The translations under genes were made by a program, and so were the position numbers. Below are positions 1 through 6,829 of a DNA stretch of 11,497 bases, piece by piece. Origin of the DNA: Candidatus Benthicola azotiphorus. GTDB lineage: Bacteria; Gemmatimonadota; Gemmatimonadetes; Palauibacterales; Palauibacteraceae. The stretch is from contig CANPVW010000082.1 of NCBI GenBank assembly GCA_947581745.1, positions 1 to 11,497 of the forward strand, in the 5' to 3' direction. Each line of letters starts with the position of its first letter. The stretch's first letter is position 1. Below the pieces are notes generated by a model. It searched no databases. It was not told the origin of the DNA and saw only the letters and a list, made by a program, of their open reading frames with translations.

Positions 1-440
1 AGCCACAGCCTCTGCTTGAACCGGGCCGGGTATCCGCCGGCAGTGCCCGGGATCAGGGTGCCCGTGAAGAGCCTCGCCGGCTTGCGCCCCATGCCCCGGA
101 GCCCTCTGGAGCTGAACGTCCTCAAGGGCTCGAGTGTGAGGAAGTGAACGACGTCCGCCCCGCGATCGGCGACATGCTCCGCGATCTTGCTCTGAAACAG
201 GGCGTTGCGCCGCCACGAGCGTTCGGCGGGCAGGTCTATCGTGACCACGTCGGAACCACGATCGTCGTGCTGGCCGCCCGGAGGGACGCCTGCGACCTGA
301 TTGGGACATATCACCTGCACATCCACTCCGCGATCTGCGAGACCGGGGAGGTACTGTTCGAACCTTCGGGCCGCACCCGAGAACGTGGGCCACCATCTTT
401 CCGCGACAAGGCACACGGCAATCCTCGAAATGCCGTTCAC
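1..440 (-). CDS. Glycosyltransferase family 4, N-terminal part (cut by window edge)
   Basis: This is an open frame from a GTG at 440-438 to the left edge of the window, with 146 codons read and no stop. The GTG overlaps the TGA of the upstream gene as GTGA (437-440), the same coupling seen elsewhere in the cluster. The N-terminus reads ISRIAVCLVAERWWPTFSGA (residues 3-22), then ARRFEQYLPGLADRGVDVQV. This is the usual start of a GT-B glycosyltransferase: a first beta strand, a glycine/alanine loop in place of the common 'GGAER', a helix ending in 'L..RGVDV', and a second strand with ICPNQ. 'GADVVHFL' near residue 93-100 matches the 'DVVH' strand of the family. The sugar donor domain (E-x7-E motif) lies outside the window, so substrate cannot be judged. 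The most likely role is a cytoplasmic sugar transferase in glycan assembly, acting with the GT4 immediately upstream. The family call is good; the specific function is unknown. Confidence 0.8.
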   Translation of the reverse strand, partial: MNGISRIAVCLVAERWWPTFSGAARRFEQYLPGLADRGVDVQVICPNQVAGVPPGGQHDDRGSDVVTIDLPAERSWRRNALFQSKIAEHVADRGADVVHFLTLEPLRTFSSRGLRGMGRKPARLFTGTLIPGTAGGYPARFKQRLW

Positions 441-1558
441 GCCCCGATCGTCCGATCGATGAAGTCGGCGATTGCCGAGGCCGTAGCCCCCGCCGAGAAG
501 CACTGGGCGACGCGGCCTCGGCCGGCCTCACCCATCGATGCACGCAACTGCTCGTTCTCGAGCACGCGCGCCAGGGCATCCCCCAGCTCAACAGCTGTTC
601 CCGGCGGCTTGATGAGGTAACCAGTAACACCATCGACGACAGTCTCCCCGACACCGTCCACGTCCAGCGCCACTACTGGCAGCTCGGACGCCATGGCCTC
701 TATGACGGCTCTCGGATGCGGATCCTGGGTCGCGGTGTGCAGCAGCACGTCCGAAGTGGCCATGAGCCTCTCGATACCGGACCACAATCCGAGCAGCAGG
801 ACCCGGCCCCCGATGTCCGGTTGGTCGATCGCCTCGCGCACGGCACTCACGTAGTCCGGATCCCGGTCCAGCCGACCCGCCAGGACCATGTGGGCTTCCG
901 GGACGCGGCGTCGCAGCTGACGGAAGGCGTCAACGGCCTGCAATTGCCCCTTCCGCGCGTAGACATTGCCGACGTGCAGGATCACCGGTGCCCGCGCCGG
1001 AATTCCGAGACTCTGCCGTGTCTCGTCGCCGTGGCCGCGCCTCCGGCCGAAGCGTTCCAGGGAAACGCCGTTGTAGATCACCACCGGAGCGACGCGGAAC
1101 GCCCCTCCATACGAATCTGCGGTGGCGCGCGAAACGGCCACTGCCCCGTCTGCCCAGCCGAACAGCCGCCCCCTGCGGCGCTGGGCGGCTGATGCGATCT
1201 CTCGCAGATGGTAGATGAAAGGGACCCGGCACAGCTTCGCCGCGATAAGGGCGTTTCGGGAAGCACCGTGCACGCTGTTCCCGTACACGAGTGCCGCTTC
1301 GTGGCGCCGAATCAAGTTCGCCAGGGGCAGGATTCCGTACTTGTCCAGACGGACCCGCTCGAAGGGCAAGCTCCGTTCGGCGAGTTCTTCAGTGAGCCGG
1401 CCGGCCGAGGGAACGGCTACGAAGGGTACCAGGTGACTCGGAAGTCGAGTCAGCAATTCCAGCAGGCTTACGTTGGGTCCGATCCACTCGCTCGTGTGGG
1501 TGACGAACAGAATCCTGCGTGCCCCCCGGTGCGACGCCGGCGCGCCGGATCCGCTCAC
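437..1558 (-). CDS. Glycosyltransferase family 4 (GT-B fold)
   Basis: A 373-residue protein of normal GT4 length. The N-terminal domain begins RRILFVTHTSEWIGPNVSLL (residues 14-33), the acceptor-side Rossmann half with 'GPNVSL' in place of the common 'GGAERSL'. The donor domain starts near residue 190 with VILHVGNVYARKGQ (192-205), which holds the basic residues that contact the donor diphosphate. The E-x7-E motif appears as DPHPRAVIE (279-287), so Asp replaces the first Glu; the second Glu (E287) and the following AMAS are intact. DVDGVGETV (299-307) and the G-x-L strand follow. It should transfer a sugar from a nucleotide donor to a growing glycan at the inner face of the membrane. The start is GTG at 1558-1556; no in-frame start lies between it and the preceding gene, 46 bp away, and no clear Shine-Dalgarno is visible. 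Its TGA overlaps the next GTG. Donor and acceptor are unknown. Confidence 0.9.
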   Translation of the reverse strand: MSGSGAPASHRGARRILFVTHTSEWIGPNVSLLELLTRLPSHLVPFVAVPSAGRLTEELAERSLPFERVRLDKYGILPLANLIRRHEAALVYGNSVHGASRNALIAAKLCRVPFIYHLREIASAAQRRRGRLFGWADGAVAVSRATADSYGGAFRVAPVVIYNGVSLERFGRRRGHGDETRQSLGIPARAPVILHVGNVYARKGQLQAVDAFRQLRRRVPEAHMVLAGRLDRDPDYVSAVREAIDQPDIGGRVLLLGLWSGIERLMATSDVLLHTATQDPHPRAVIEAMASELPVVALDVDGVGETVVDGVTGYLIKPPGTAVELGDALARVLENEQLRASMGEAGRGRVAQCFSAGATASAIADFIDRTIGA

Positions 1559-1604
1559 GGGCCGGGTCGTCCGGCATCCATCCGCACGGCCGGTCTGCCA
1601 GGGC

Positions 1605-2246
1605 TCAGTTCTGGATTCGATCGTACAGCAGGATCAGCGAGATCAGGAAGTTGCCCAAGGCGATCCAGTCTCTCCGACTCCATGGCTCCGCGCCGAAGGG
1701 CACTATGATCTGATCGCCCGACCGGAGTGTGAGAGCATCCAGCGGCAGGGTCTCTCCCTTGTTGATCGCGTCCTTGGCGTTCAGGACGATGACCTGACCC
1801 TCCCGGATCACCGAGACTCTGTCTTCCCTCGCCCGCAGGTCGAACCCCCCCGCGGTCGCGATCACGTCGAAGAACCCGTCGGTGGGGGGCACCATGTAGG
1901 CGCCAGGCCGCCGAACGGAGCCCGTCACGCCGATGCGATACAGCGGCGTGACGGTGACGACCGCGTTTCGCTGGGCCGACTGGTACCCTTCGCGAATCTG
2001 TCGGCGCAACTCGTCGCCCGGGATGCCGATAGCGCGTACGCCGCCCAGAAACGGCAGGTATACGTTGCCATCGATCTCCACCGGAAACTCGCCGCTCAGA
2101 TCGGTATCCGGCCACACGGACACACGGAGCACGTCCCCCGGGCGGAGGGGCGAATCGAAGCCGACGTCATCCTGGGCCAACGCCGGCGCCGCGAACATCC
2201 CTATCGCAAGTGTCAGCAAGCCCATGCGGACGGCCGAACGGATCAT
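1605..2246 (-). CDS. Polysaccharide export protein, Wza-related (Poly_export/SLBB)
   Basis: A 213-residue secreted protein. Residues 1-24 form a signal peptide: basic start, hydrophobic core LLTLAIGMFA, and an AxA cleavage site at PALA|Q. There is no lipobox cysteine, unlike Wza. The Poly_export domain covers about residues 32-103 (LRPGDVLRVSVWPDTDLSG, then VEIDGNVYLPFLGGVRAIG). One SLBB domain follows (about 104-155; YRIGVTGSVRRPGAYMV and ATAGGF), and the chain ends in a hydrophobic segment WIALGNFLISLILLYDRI (194-211), possibly the outer-membrane helix. At about 213 residues it is much shorter than Wza (about 380), with fewer SLBB domains. Family members form the outer-membrane or periplasmic channel for capsule or exopolysaccharide. 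The ATG at 2246 is preceded by GGAGG six bases upstream. It follows a gap of about 118 bp and leads into two glycosyltransferase genes, so it probably heads its own transcription unit. The family call is firm; pore formation is inferred. Confidence 0.92.
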   Translation of the reverse strand: MIRSAVRMGLLTLAIGMFAAPALAQDDVGFDSPLRPGDVLRVSVWPDTDLSGEFPVEIDGNVYLPFLGGVRAIGIPGDELRRQIREGYQSAQRNAVVTVTPLYRIGVTGSVRRPGAYMVPPTDGFFDVIATAGGFDLRAREDRVSVIREGQVIVLNAKDAINKGETLPLDALTLRSGDQIIVPFGAEPWSRRDWIALGNFLISLILLYDRIQN

Positions 2247-2251
2247 GGCAT

Positions 2252-2257
2252 CCCTCC
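2252..2257 (-). promoter_or_regulatory. Ribosome binding site of the export gene
   Basis: On the minus strand this reads GGAGGG. The GGAGG core (2257-2253) ends six bases before the ATG at 2246. It is one of only two strong Shine-Dalgarno sites in the window, which supports independent initiation after the gap rather than coupling to the gene before. Confidence 0.8.
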
Positions 2258-2287
2258 AACGGTGCTGAGGAGTGAAGCGCGGTGGAA

Positions 2288-2310
2288 CCCCCGGGGACGT
2301 TCCCCGGGGG
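2288..2310 (-). terminator. Perfect 10-bp GC hairpin, possible terminator
   Basis: Plus strand: cccccgggga (2288-2297), a 3-base loop cgt, then tccccggggg (2301-2310). The arms are exact reverse complements. It lies 55 bases past the TAG of the lipoprotein gene and 42 bases before the ATG of the export gene. On the minus strand the bases after it are GGTTCCACC, with no U tract, so it is not a canonical Rho-independent terminator. It could terminate weakly, protect the 3' end of the lipoprotein mRNA, or structure the 5' leader of the export gene. Confidence 0.5.
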
Positions 2311-2364
2311 CCTCACCCGTGCTGCATTTGACTGCTGGTTCTACGGATCTTGGAACCGGCCAGC

Positions 2365-4338
2365 CTATGGTGTCCAGGGACTCCACGCCGGGTTCAGATC
2401 GTTGAAGTTGGTGACGAACAGTGGGACGGGATTCGACCCGTCCGGATCCACCGTATAGATGTCCTGGAAGCCTGTGCCATCCCGCACCAGGGCGATGGCC
2501 CCTCCGTCAGGCCGCATGGCCGGCATGAAGTCACCCTGCGGGTCGTTCGTCAGGTTCTCCAGGTTCGAGATCGCGGGTGTGACCGAGTCGAAGTCCGCGG
2601 CCCACACGTCGAAGTTCCCCGACCGATTGCTCACCCAGAGGATGCGCGATCCATCGTACCACCACGCCGGCTTGGCATCCGTGCCGCCGTCGACCGTGAG
2701 GCGCGTCTGGGTAAGGGTATTCACGTTGACGACGTAGATCTCGTCATTGCCATCGCGGTTGCTGGCGAACAGGATCCAGTTGCCGTCGGGCGAGAACGAT
2801 GGATGGAAGTTGTCGAAGCTCGCGGTGGCAGCGATGAGCTGTCGGTTGATCCCGTCGTTGTTCATGATCCAGATCTGATCGTCCCCGCTCGAGCGCTTCA
2901 CGAACGCGATCTGCCGCGAGCCCGCCAGGCCCGTATAGCTCGGATCGAACTCGGTACCCGAAGAGGTGAGCTTCGTGAAGCCCGAGCCGTCCATCCGCCA
3001 GACGGACAGGGCACCGTCCCGGTTGGTGTCGAACACGATCGCGTTGCCGTCCGACGAAACGCTGGGATTCTCGTCCAGCGCGGAGTTGATTGTCATGTTC
3101 GAAACGGCCCCGCCCGGAATCCGGACGTAGATCTCGTTGTTGCCGTCCCGATTCGTCTCGAAGACGACCTGGTTCTGCAGAGTCTGCCAGCAGAACACGT
3201 CGAACTGAGTCGCGACCGTTGAGCCATCGACTACGGTCTCGGTGCGCGGGTTGGTTCCGTTCTGCACCGTGCAGTTGGATGCGAGGCCCGCCAGCTGGAC
3301 ACTGTGATCACCGGCGGACAGCTGCAGGTTCAGCGTCTCGTCGACGCCGATGGCCTGCGGGGCGCCGCCGTCGACCACCAGGCTGTAACCGTCCGCGTCG
3401 AGGTTCAGTCCCCAGGTCGATGTCGTGACGTCGAGTCCTCCGGACGTCTGGCACGTTACGTCGAACTGCGTACGCACCTCGCTCCCCGACGTCACCGCCA
3501 CGGTTCGAGGGTTGTTCCCCCCGACCGTGCAGTTGGCTGCCACGTCACCGAGCTCCACCGTGTGATCACCGACGTCCAGGGCCGTAACGGTAAGCGAGTC
3601 GTTCGCGGCCAGTGCCTGAGCAGCACCGCCGTCGATGCTCACTGTGTAGGCGTCATCCGTATTGTCGCCGGACGTGACGTTGACGACCTTCAGATCGCCC
3701 GGCAGAGCGGTGCACGTGACGTCGAACTGCGTCGGGGCCGTCGCGCCGGCCGTAACGGCCACCGTGCGGGGGTTGTCTCCCCCCACCGTGCAGTTGGCGG
3801 CTACGCCAGCGAGCTCGATCGCATGGTCGCCCGCGTCGAGGCCCGAGAAGGTGTGCGTTCCATTGGCCCCGATGGCCTGTCCGGCTCCGCCGTCCACCGA
3901 GACGGTGTAGCCGTCGGCGTCTATGTCATCCCCTGTGGAGACCGTCGTCACTTCGATCGCACCGGCGGTGGCCGAGCACGTGATGGTGAACGAGGCCGTC
4001 GCCGTGCTGCCCGCCGTCACGGTTACGCTCGTGGGATTATCCCCAGCCACCGTGCAATTTGCGGCAACGCCACCAAGCTCCACATCGTGGCTTCCAGCCG
4101 CCTGATTCGAGATCGTCACCGAGCCGTTGATGGCGAGCGCCTGTCCGGCTCCCCCGTCCACTGAAACGGTGTACCCATCTGCGTCGAGCTCGGCGCCGGT
4201 TGTCGTGGCCGTGACCTGGATACTGCCTGTGGTCGGCGGATTGCTGGGGTTGTCGTCCCCACACGACATCGCGGCGAACGCGAGCATGACCAGGCCGGCC
4301 CTCGCGAGCCAACCCGGCAGCTTTGTGCGATTGCTCAC
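2365..4338 (-). CDS. Probable lipoprotein: four tandem repeats plus six-bladed TolB-like propeller
   Basis: A 657-residue protein by the GTG start at 4338-4336. That start has AGGAG seven bases upstream, whereas the ATG ten codons earlier (4368) has no ribosome site. Residues 1-26 look like a lipoprotein signal: SNRTK, hydrophobic LVMLAFAA, then MSC with Cys26, followed by GDDNPSNPP, a flexible linker. Four repeats of about 82 residues follow (about 39-121, 127-209, 216-296, 302-383). Each carries 'DADGYTVSVDGGA.QA', 'AGDH.VEL.GVAANCTV' and 'NPRTV.V..G' and ends in a second Cys, so each could close one disulfide. Residues about 385-657 form six blades of the PD40/TolB type: ETNRDGNNEIYV, DTNRDGALSVW, KRSSGDDQIWIM, SNRDGNDEIYVV, SNRSGNFDVWA and DIYTVDPDG, spaced by 'P.(F/W)SPDG'-like turns. 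It is likely a surface or periplasmic lipoprotein with a binding rather than catalytic role; partner and ligand are unknown. It is not TolB itself, which lacks the repeats. It is flanked by non-coding gaps, so its link to the glycan cluster is positional only. Confidence 0.85.
   Translation of the reverse strand: MSNRTKLPGWLARAGLVMLAFAAMSCGDDNPSNPPTTGSIQVTATTTGAELDADGYTVSVDGGAGQALAINGSVTISNQAAGSHDVELGGVAANCTVAGDNPTSVTVTAGSTATASFTITCSATAGAIEVTTVSTGDDIDADGYTVSVDGGAGQAIGANGTHTFSGLDAGDHAIELAGVAANCTVGGDNPRTVAVTAGATAPTQFDVTCTALPGDLKVVNVTSGDNTDDAYTVSIDGGAAQALAANDSLTVTALDVGDHTVELGDVAANCTVGGNNPRTVAVTSGSEVRTQFDVTCQTSGGLDVTTSTWGLNLDADGYSLVVDGGAPQAIGVDETLNLQLSAGDHSVQLAGLASNCTVQNGTNPRTETVVDGSTVATQFDVFCWQTLQNQVVFETNRDGNNEIYVRIPGGAVSNMTINSALDENPSVSSDGNAIVFDTNRDGALSVWRMDGSGFTKLTSSGTEFDPSYTGLAGSRQIAFVKRSSGDDQIWIMNNDGINRQLIAATASFDNFHPSFSPDGNWILFASNRDGNDEIYVVNVNTLTQTRLTVDGGTDAKPAWWYDGSRILWVSNRSGNFDVWAADFDSVTPAISNLENLTNDPQGDFMPAMRPDGGAIALVRDGTGFQDIYTVDPDGSNPVPLFVTNFNDLNPAWSPWTP
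3190..4224 (-). repeat. Four tandem in-gene repeats, about 260 bp each
   Basis: Approximate units on the minus strand are 4224-3976, 3960-3712, 3693-3451 and 3435-3190, separated by 15-18 bases. All four encode the same module (DGYTVSVDGG core, ANCTV, NPRTV, terminal Cys). Units 1 and 2 are closest in protein, and in DNA around 3880-3925 and 4140-4190 they differ mostly at third codon positions. Unit 3 has lost the DADG turn (NTDDAYTVSIDGG), and unit 4 has an insertion (QNGTNPRT) and SNCTV. The pattern suggests old duplications held under protein selection, not a recent slippage array. Confidence 0.85.
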
Positions 4339-4476
4339 GGCTTCTCTCCTGTTGTGGTGTGATTCCATGGTATCGAGCCGTCACCGCATCGACGCCAGAT
4401 CGAACGGTCTCAGGACGGAACGGCTCCTTCGGTTGCAATTCCCATGCTTGGCGCTGTGCCCCGGAACCGACGCGGC
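4339..4476 (-). other. Intergenic gap upstream of the lipoprotein gene
   Basis: This gap of 138 bp follows the last gene of the coupled sugar/glycosyltransferase operon. I see no strong terminator hairpin and no convincing promoter. TTGCAA on the minus strand near 4433-4438 resembles a -35 box but has no good -10 partner. The size of the gap and the strong ribosome site downstream suggest the lipoprotein is transcribed separately. Confidence 0.4.
4346..4350 (-). promoter_or_regulatory. Ribosome binding site that fixes the lipoprotein start
   Basis: AGGAG on the minus strand, seven bases before the GTG at 4338. The alternative ATG at 4368 lies upstream of this site and has no purine-rich sequence before it, so the GTG is preferred. 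Confidence 0.75.
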
Positions 4477-5712
4477 TCAGATGCCGAGGATCCGGTCGTA
4501 TTCGCTCTCAAGCGTTTGAACGAAGGTCCGGGCGGAGAATCGCCGCCTGGCCTGCTGTCGGGCGGTAGCCGCCATCTTCGCGGCGCGTTCCGGGTCATCG
4601 AGCACGGAGCGGAGGGCGACCGCCATGGAGCGCTCATCGCCGGGCGGAACCAGGGAGCCCGAGGAACCGTCTCGCACCATCTCGGGAACGCCCCCACCAT
4701 CCGTGGCGATCACCGGCTTCTCCAGCGCGATCGCCTCCATGATCACCCGTCCGAGAGGCTCGGCCTGAGAGGACGAGTGAACGACTACGTCCGAGGCCGA
4801 CATGATGTCCTCGATGTCCGTCCGGTGTCCCGTAAGAGTCACCCGCCCGGTCAGTCCCAGCTCGGAGACCAGATCACGGAGCTGGGCTTCGTAAGCGACA
4901 CCAGCACGGTTGTCTCCCGGAGAGCCGACTACGAGCGCGTGCGCATCGGGATGATCCTCAGCGATGGCGGCAAAGGCCCGCAGGAAGATATCCTGTCCCT
5001 TCCACGGTACGAGCCGGCCGACGTTCGCGATCAGCTTGTGCCGACCATTCAACTTCAGCTCGGTCCGCACTCGGGCCGCCGCTTCTGCCGACCCCGCCGC
5101 GGCCGGAAACTCGAACGGAGCGAAGACGAGGCGCGTCTTGTCCTCCCGGACGCGGACGCCCTGGATCACCTGCCGGCGAACCGCTTCGGAGATGCAGAGA
5201 TACCGATCCGCGAAGACCGAGAGGGGACGGTCAAACCAGGGCTCGTCAGCCGTAAAATATTGGGAATATGACACATGTGGGACGCGCGCCAATCCGGCGG
5301 CCAGGATCGAAGCACGGTCCGCGCTCGGACAGATGTTGCTCTGGACCAGGTCCGCCTCCACGTCGCGGATGACCGTCGCGATCCGGAGGGAGACGGGGCA
5401 GTCTCGCTGGACGAATCGGTTCACTCGCCGGGCCATACGCAGCACCCTGTGTTCCGACCGGCTGGGCCTCAGGCCGTGTGGAACCAACTTCGACATCGAC
5501 CGCACCGACACCGAGCTGTCGAGCACTCGAACGTCGGCCCCCGCTTCACGAAAATCGTCCACGTAAGGATTCGAATCGTAGAACAGAACGGTCGGTCTGA
5601 ATCTCTCCTGATCGAGGTATCGGACGAGCAGGAGCACGTTGATCAGGGACCCGCCACCCCCGCTCCGGAGGACGAACAGGACCCTGGCTGACCGCCGAGT
5701 GCGACTCGTCAT
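4477..5712 (-). CDS. Glycosyltransferase family 4 (GT-B fold)
   Basis: A 411-residue GT4 protein. The N-terminus ARVLFVLRSGGGGSLINVLL (9-28) is the first strand plus a glycine-rich loop. The donor domain starts near residue 226 with IANVGRLVPWKGQD (228-241), whose Arg233 and Lys238 are the expected donor-phosphate contacts. The E-x7-E motif is complete as EPLGRVIME (318-326), followed by AIALEKPVIATDGGGVPEMV, typical of the family. It should transfer a hexose-type residue from a nucleotide donor during glycan assembly in the cytoplasm. The chosen start is ATG at 5712-5710, one base after the TGA of the gene before; GTG at 5721 or 5742 are in-frame alternatives that would overlap that gene. 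No strong ribosome site is visible, consistent with translational coupling. It is the last gene of the tightly packed operon. The specific sugar is not known. Confidence 0.92.
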   Translation of the reverse strand: MTSRTRRSARVLFVLRSGGGGSLINVLLLVRYLDQERFRPTVLFYDSNPYVDDFREAGADVRVLDSSVSVRSMSKLVPHGLRPSRSEHRVLRMARRVNRFVQRDCPVSLRIATVIRDVEADLVQSNICPSADRASILAAGLARVPHVSYSQYFTADEPWFDRPLSVFADRYLCISEAVRRQVIQGVRVREDKTRLVFAPFEFPAAAGSAEAAARVRTELKLNGRHKLIANVGRLVPWKGQDIFLRAFAAIAEDHPDAHALVVGSPGDNRAGVAYEAQLRDLVSELGLTGRVTLTGHRTDIEDIMSASDVVVHSSSQAEPLGRVIMEAIALEKPVIATDGGGVPEMVRDGSSGSLVPPGDERSMAVALRSVLDDPERAAKMAATARQQARRRFSARTFVQTLESEYDRILGI

Positions 5713-5713
5713 C

Positions 5714-6829
5714 TCAGGCACCCGGCTTGCCCGTATGACCACCCGCCGATGCCTGCACCCCCAGGATCCGTCCGAGGAGCTTCACAGCGCGAGCCAGGCT
5801 CCGGTATTGCCATGCTCTCACGGCCCTTCCCTCGGCCAGCTCCTTGGTCGCTCGCGTTCCGAGCACCGTCCGGGCAGGCTTGAGAGATGCCGCGAGGCAG
5901 GCCCCGAAGCGGAATCCTGCCCGACGACCCAGGCGCAGGTACATGCGAAACCACTCGGCCGCGAACCGCTCCTCGAGAGAGACGCTCTTGGAATCTTCGT
6001 GCAGCAGGAAGCGCGCGAGCGGGCGATCGCTCAGAGATGGCCTGGCGCCGGCCGCCAGGGCTCGATTGCACCACTCCACATCCATTACGTAGTGGTAGCG
6101 CTCGTCGAGCGGCCCGGCCTTCTCCCAGACCCAACGCTTCCAGAAGAGCGAAGGTTGATAGAAATGAAACTCGTATCTCGGCCCCCTGGACAGAATGCGG
6201 ACGGAGTGAATCGGCTGGCCTGCGAACGGCGTCGAGCGCTTCACCTCGACATAGTCTTCCCCGTCCTTCCGCACCTTCACCATCCCGCCGAGGAACATGT
6301 CGGCGTTCGCGATTCCGTCCGCAACGGCTCGCAGGGCTCCCGGGAAGAAGATGTCATCGCTGTTGATCCAGCCGAAGATCTCTCCCGTCGCCCGGGCGAA
6401 ACCCTTGTTGATCGCGTGGCTCTGTCCGCGGTCCGCCTCGCTGCACCAGTACGAGAGCGCTGAAGCGTATTTCTCGATGATCCCTACGCTTCCGTCCGTA
6501 CTGCCGCCATCCATCACGATGTATTCCAGGTTGGGATATCCCTGCAGGAGAACCGACCGAATGGTCTCTTCGAGGAACCCGGCCTGGTTGTAGGAGGGAG
6601 TCACGACCGTGATCTTCGGCCACGTTACGTTCTCCGAAGGCGAGCCATCCGGTTCCTCGTCCGAGGTCCAGGGCCAGCCCGAGCGCCCCGGGGGGGCTGC
6701 GGGGAGCTTCGCCTGCGCCGTGCGGGAGATGCCGGATGGGCCTCGCTGGATCATCAGAAGCTGTTGATCGCACCAGGGACGTGCCGCCTCGAGGACCTCT
6801 TCACGATCCTCCCCCCGCCAGCGCCTCAT
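5714..6829 (-). CDS. Glycosyltransferase family 2 (GT-A fold)
   Basis: A 371-residue protein. The GT-A domain begins near residue 71: PKITVVTPSYNQAGFLEETI (71-90), then the nucleotide-binding DGGSTDGS (107-114), DRGQSHAINKG (133-143), and the metal-binding acidic motif INSDD (155-159) where the family has DxD. The acceptor half has FYQPSLFWKR and DVEWCNRALAAG (250-261), typical of inverting GT2 enzymes of O-antigen and exopolysaccharide clusters. About 70 residues precede the domain; GWPWT (51-55) before the first strand is a feature I recall from related proteins, so at least part of this extension is real. The start is unsure: ATG at 6829 overlaps the preceding gene by 29 bases, while ATG at 6754 would leave a 47-base gap and give 346 residues. 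Neither has a good ribosome site. It lies between two GT4 genes and probably adds one residue of the same repeat unit. Donor unknown. Confidence 0.9.
   Translation of the reverse strand: MRRWRGEDREEVLEAARPWCDQQLLMIQRGPSGISRTAQAKLPAAPPGRSGWPWTSDEEPDGSPSENVTWPKITVVTPSYNQAGFLEETIRSVLLQGYPNLEYIVMDGGSTDGSVGIIEKYASALSYWCSEADRGQSHAINKGFARATGEIFGWINSDDIFFPGALRAVADGIANADMFLGGMVKVRKDGEDYVEVKRSTPFAGQPIHSVRILSRGPRYEFHFYQPSLFWKRWVWEKAGPLDERYHYVMDVEWCNRALAAGARPSLSDRPLARFLLHEDSKSVSLEERFAAEWFRMYLRLGRRAGFRFGACLAASLKPARTVLGTRATKELAEGRAVRAWQYRSLARAVKLLGRILGVQASAGGHTGKPGA

Larger units (their letters stand above)
2247..2364 (-). other. Intergenic gap between lipoprotein and export genes
   Basis: This gap of about 118 bp holds the perfect hairpin at 2288-2310 and the ribosome binding site of the export gene. 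I see no convincing -35/-10 pair on the minus strand, though the layout makes a promoter plausible here. No small ORF with a ribosome binding site was found. Confidence 0.5.

Noticed and set aside
1473..2405. Plus-strand open frame of 310 codons
   Set aside because: It runs opposite both the export gene and part of a GT4. Composition is rich in Arg, Pro and Asp as expected for an antisense shadow in high-GC DNA, and no domain is seen.
2365..3190. TolB of the Tol-Pal system
   Set aside because: Only the propeller blade type matches. The N-terminal TolB domain is replaced by a lipobox and four repeats, and no tolQRA or pal genes are nearby.
3304..4164. Plus-strand open frame of 286 codons opposite the lipoprotein repeats
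   Set aside because: It is antisense to a gene with clear domains, has no ribosome site or recognisable motif, and its repeated look simply mirrors the repeats on the other strand.
4339..4368. ATG at 4368 as start of the lipoprotein
   Set aside because: It has no ribosome site, while AGGAG sits seven bases before the in-frame GTG at 4338, which also gives a more normal signal peptide.
5250..5275. Local AT-rich patch (aaaatattgggaatatg) as a promoter or insertion scar
   Set aside because: It codes in frame for SYSQYF within the GT4 at 4477-5712 with no break in the protein; the composition is explained by the Tyr and Phe codons.
6690..6696. Run of seven G (C on the coding strand) as a frameshift or phase-variable tract in the GT2 gene
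   Set aside because: The frame through it stays continuous from a family-like GWPWT stretch into the GT-A domain, so there is no sign of a broken or switched frame.
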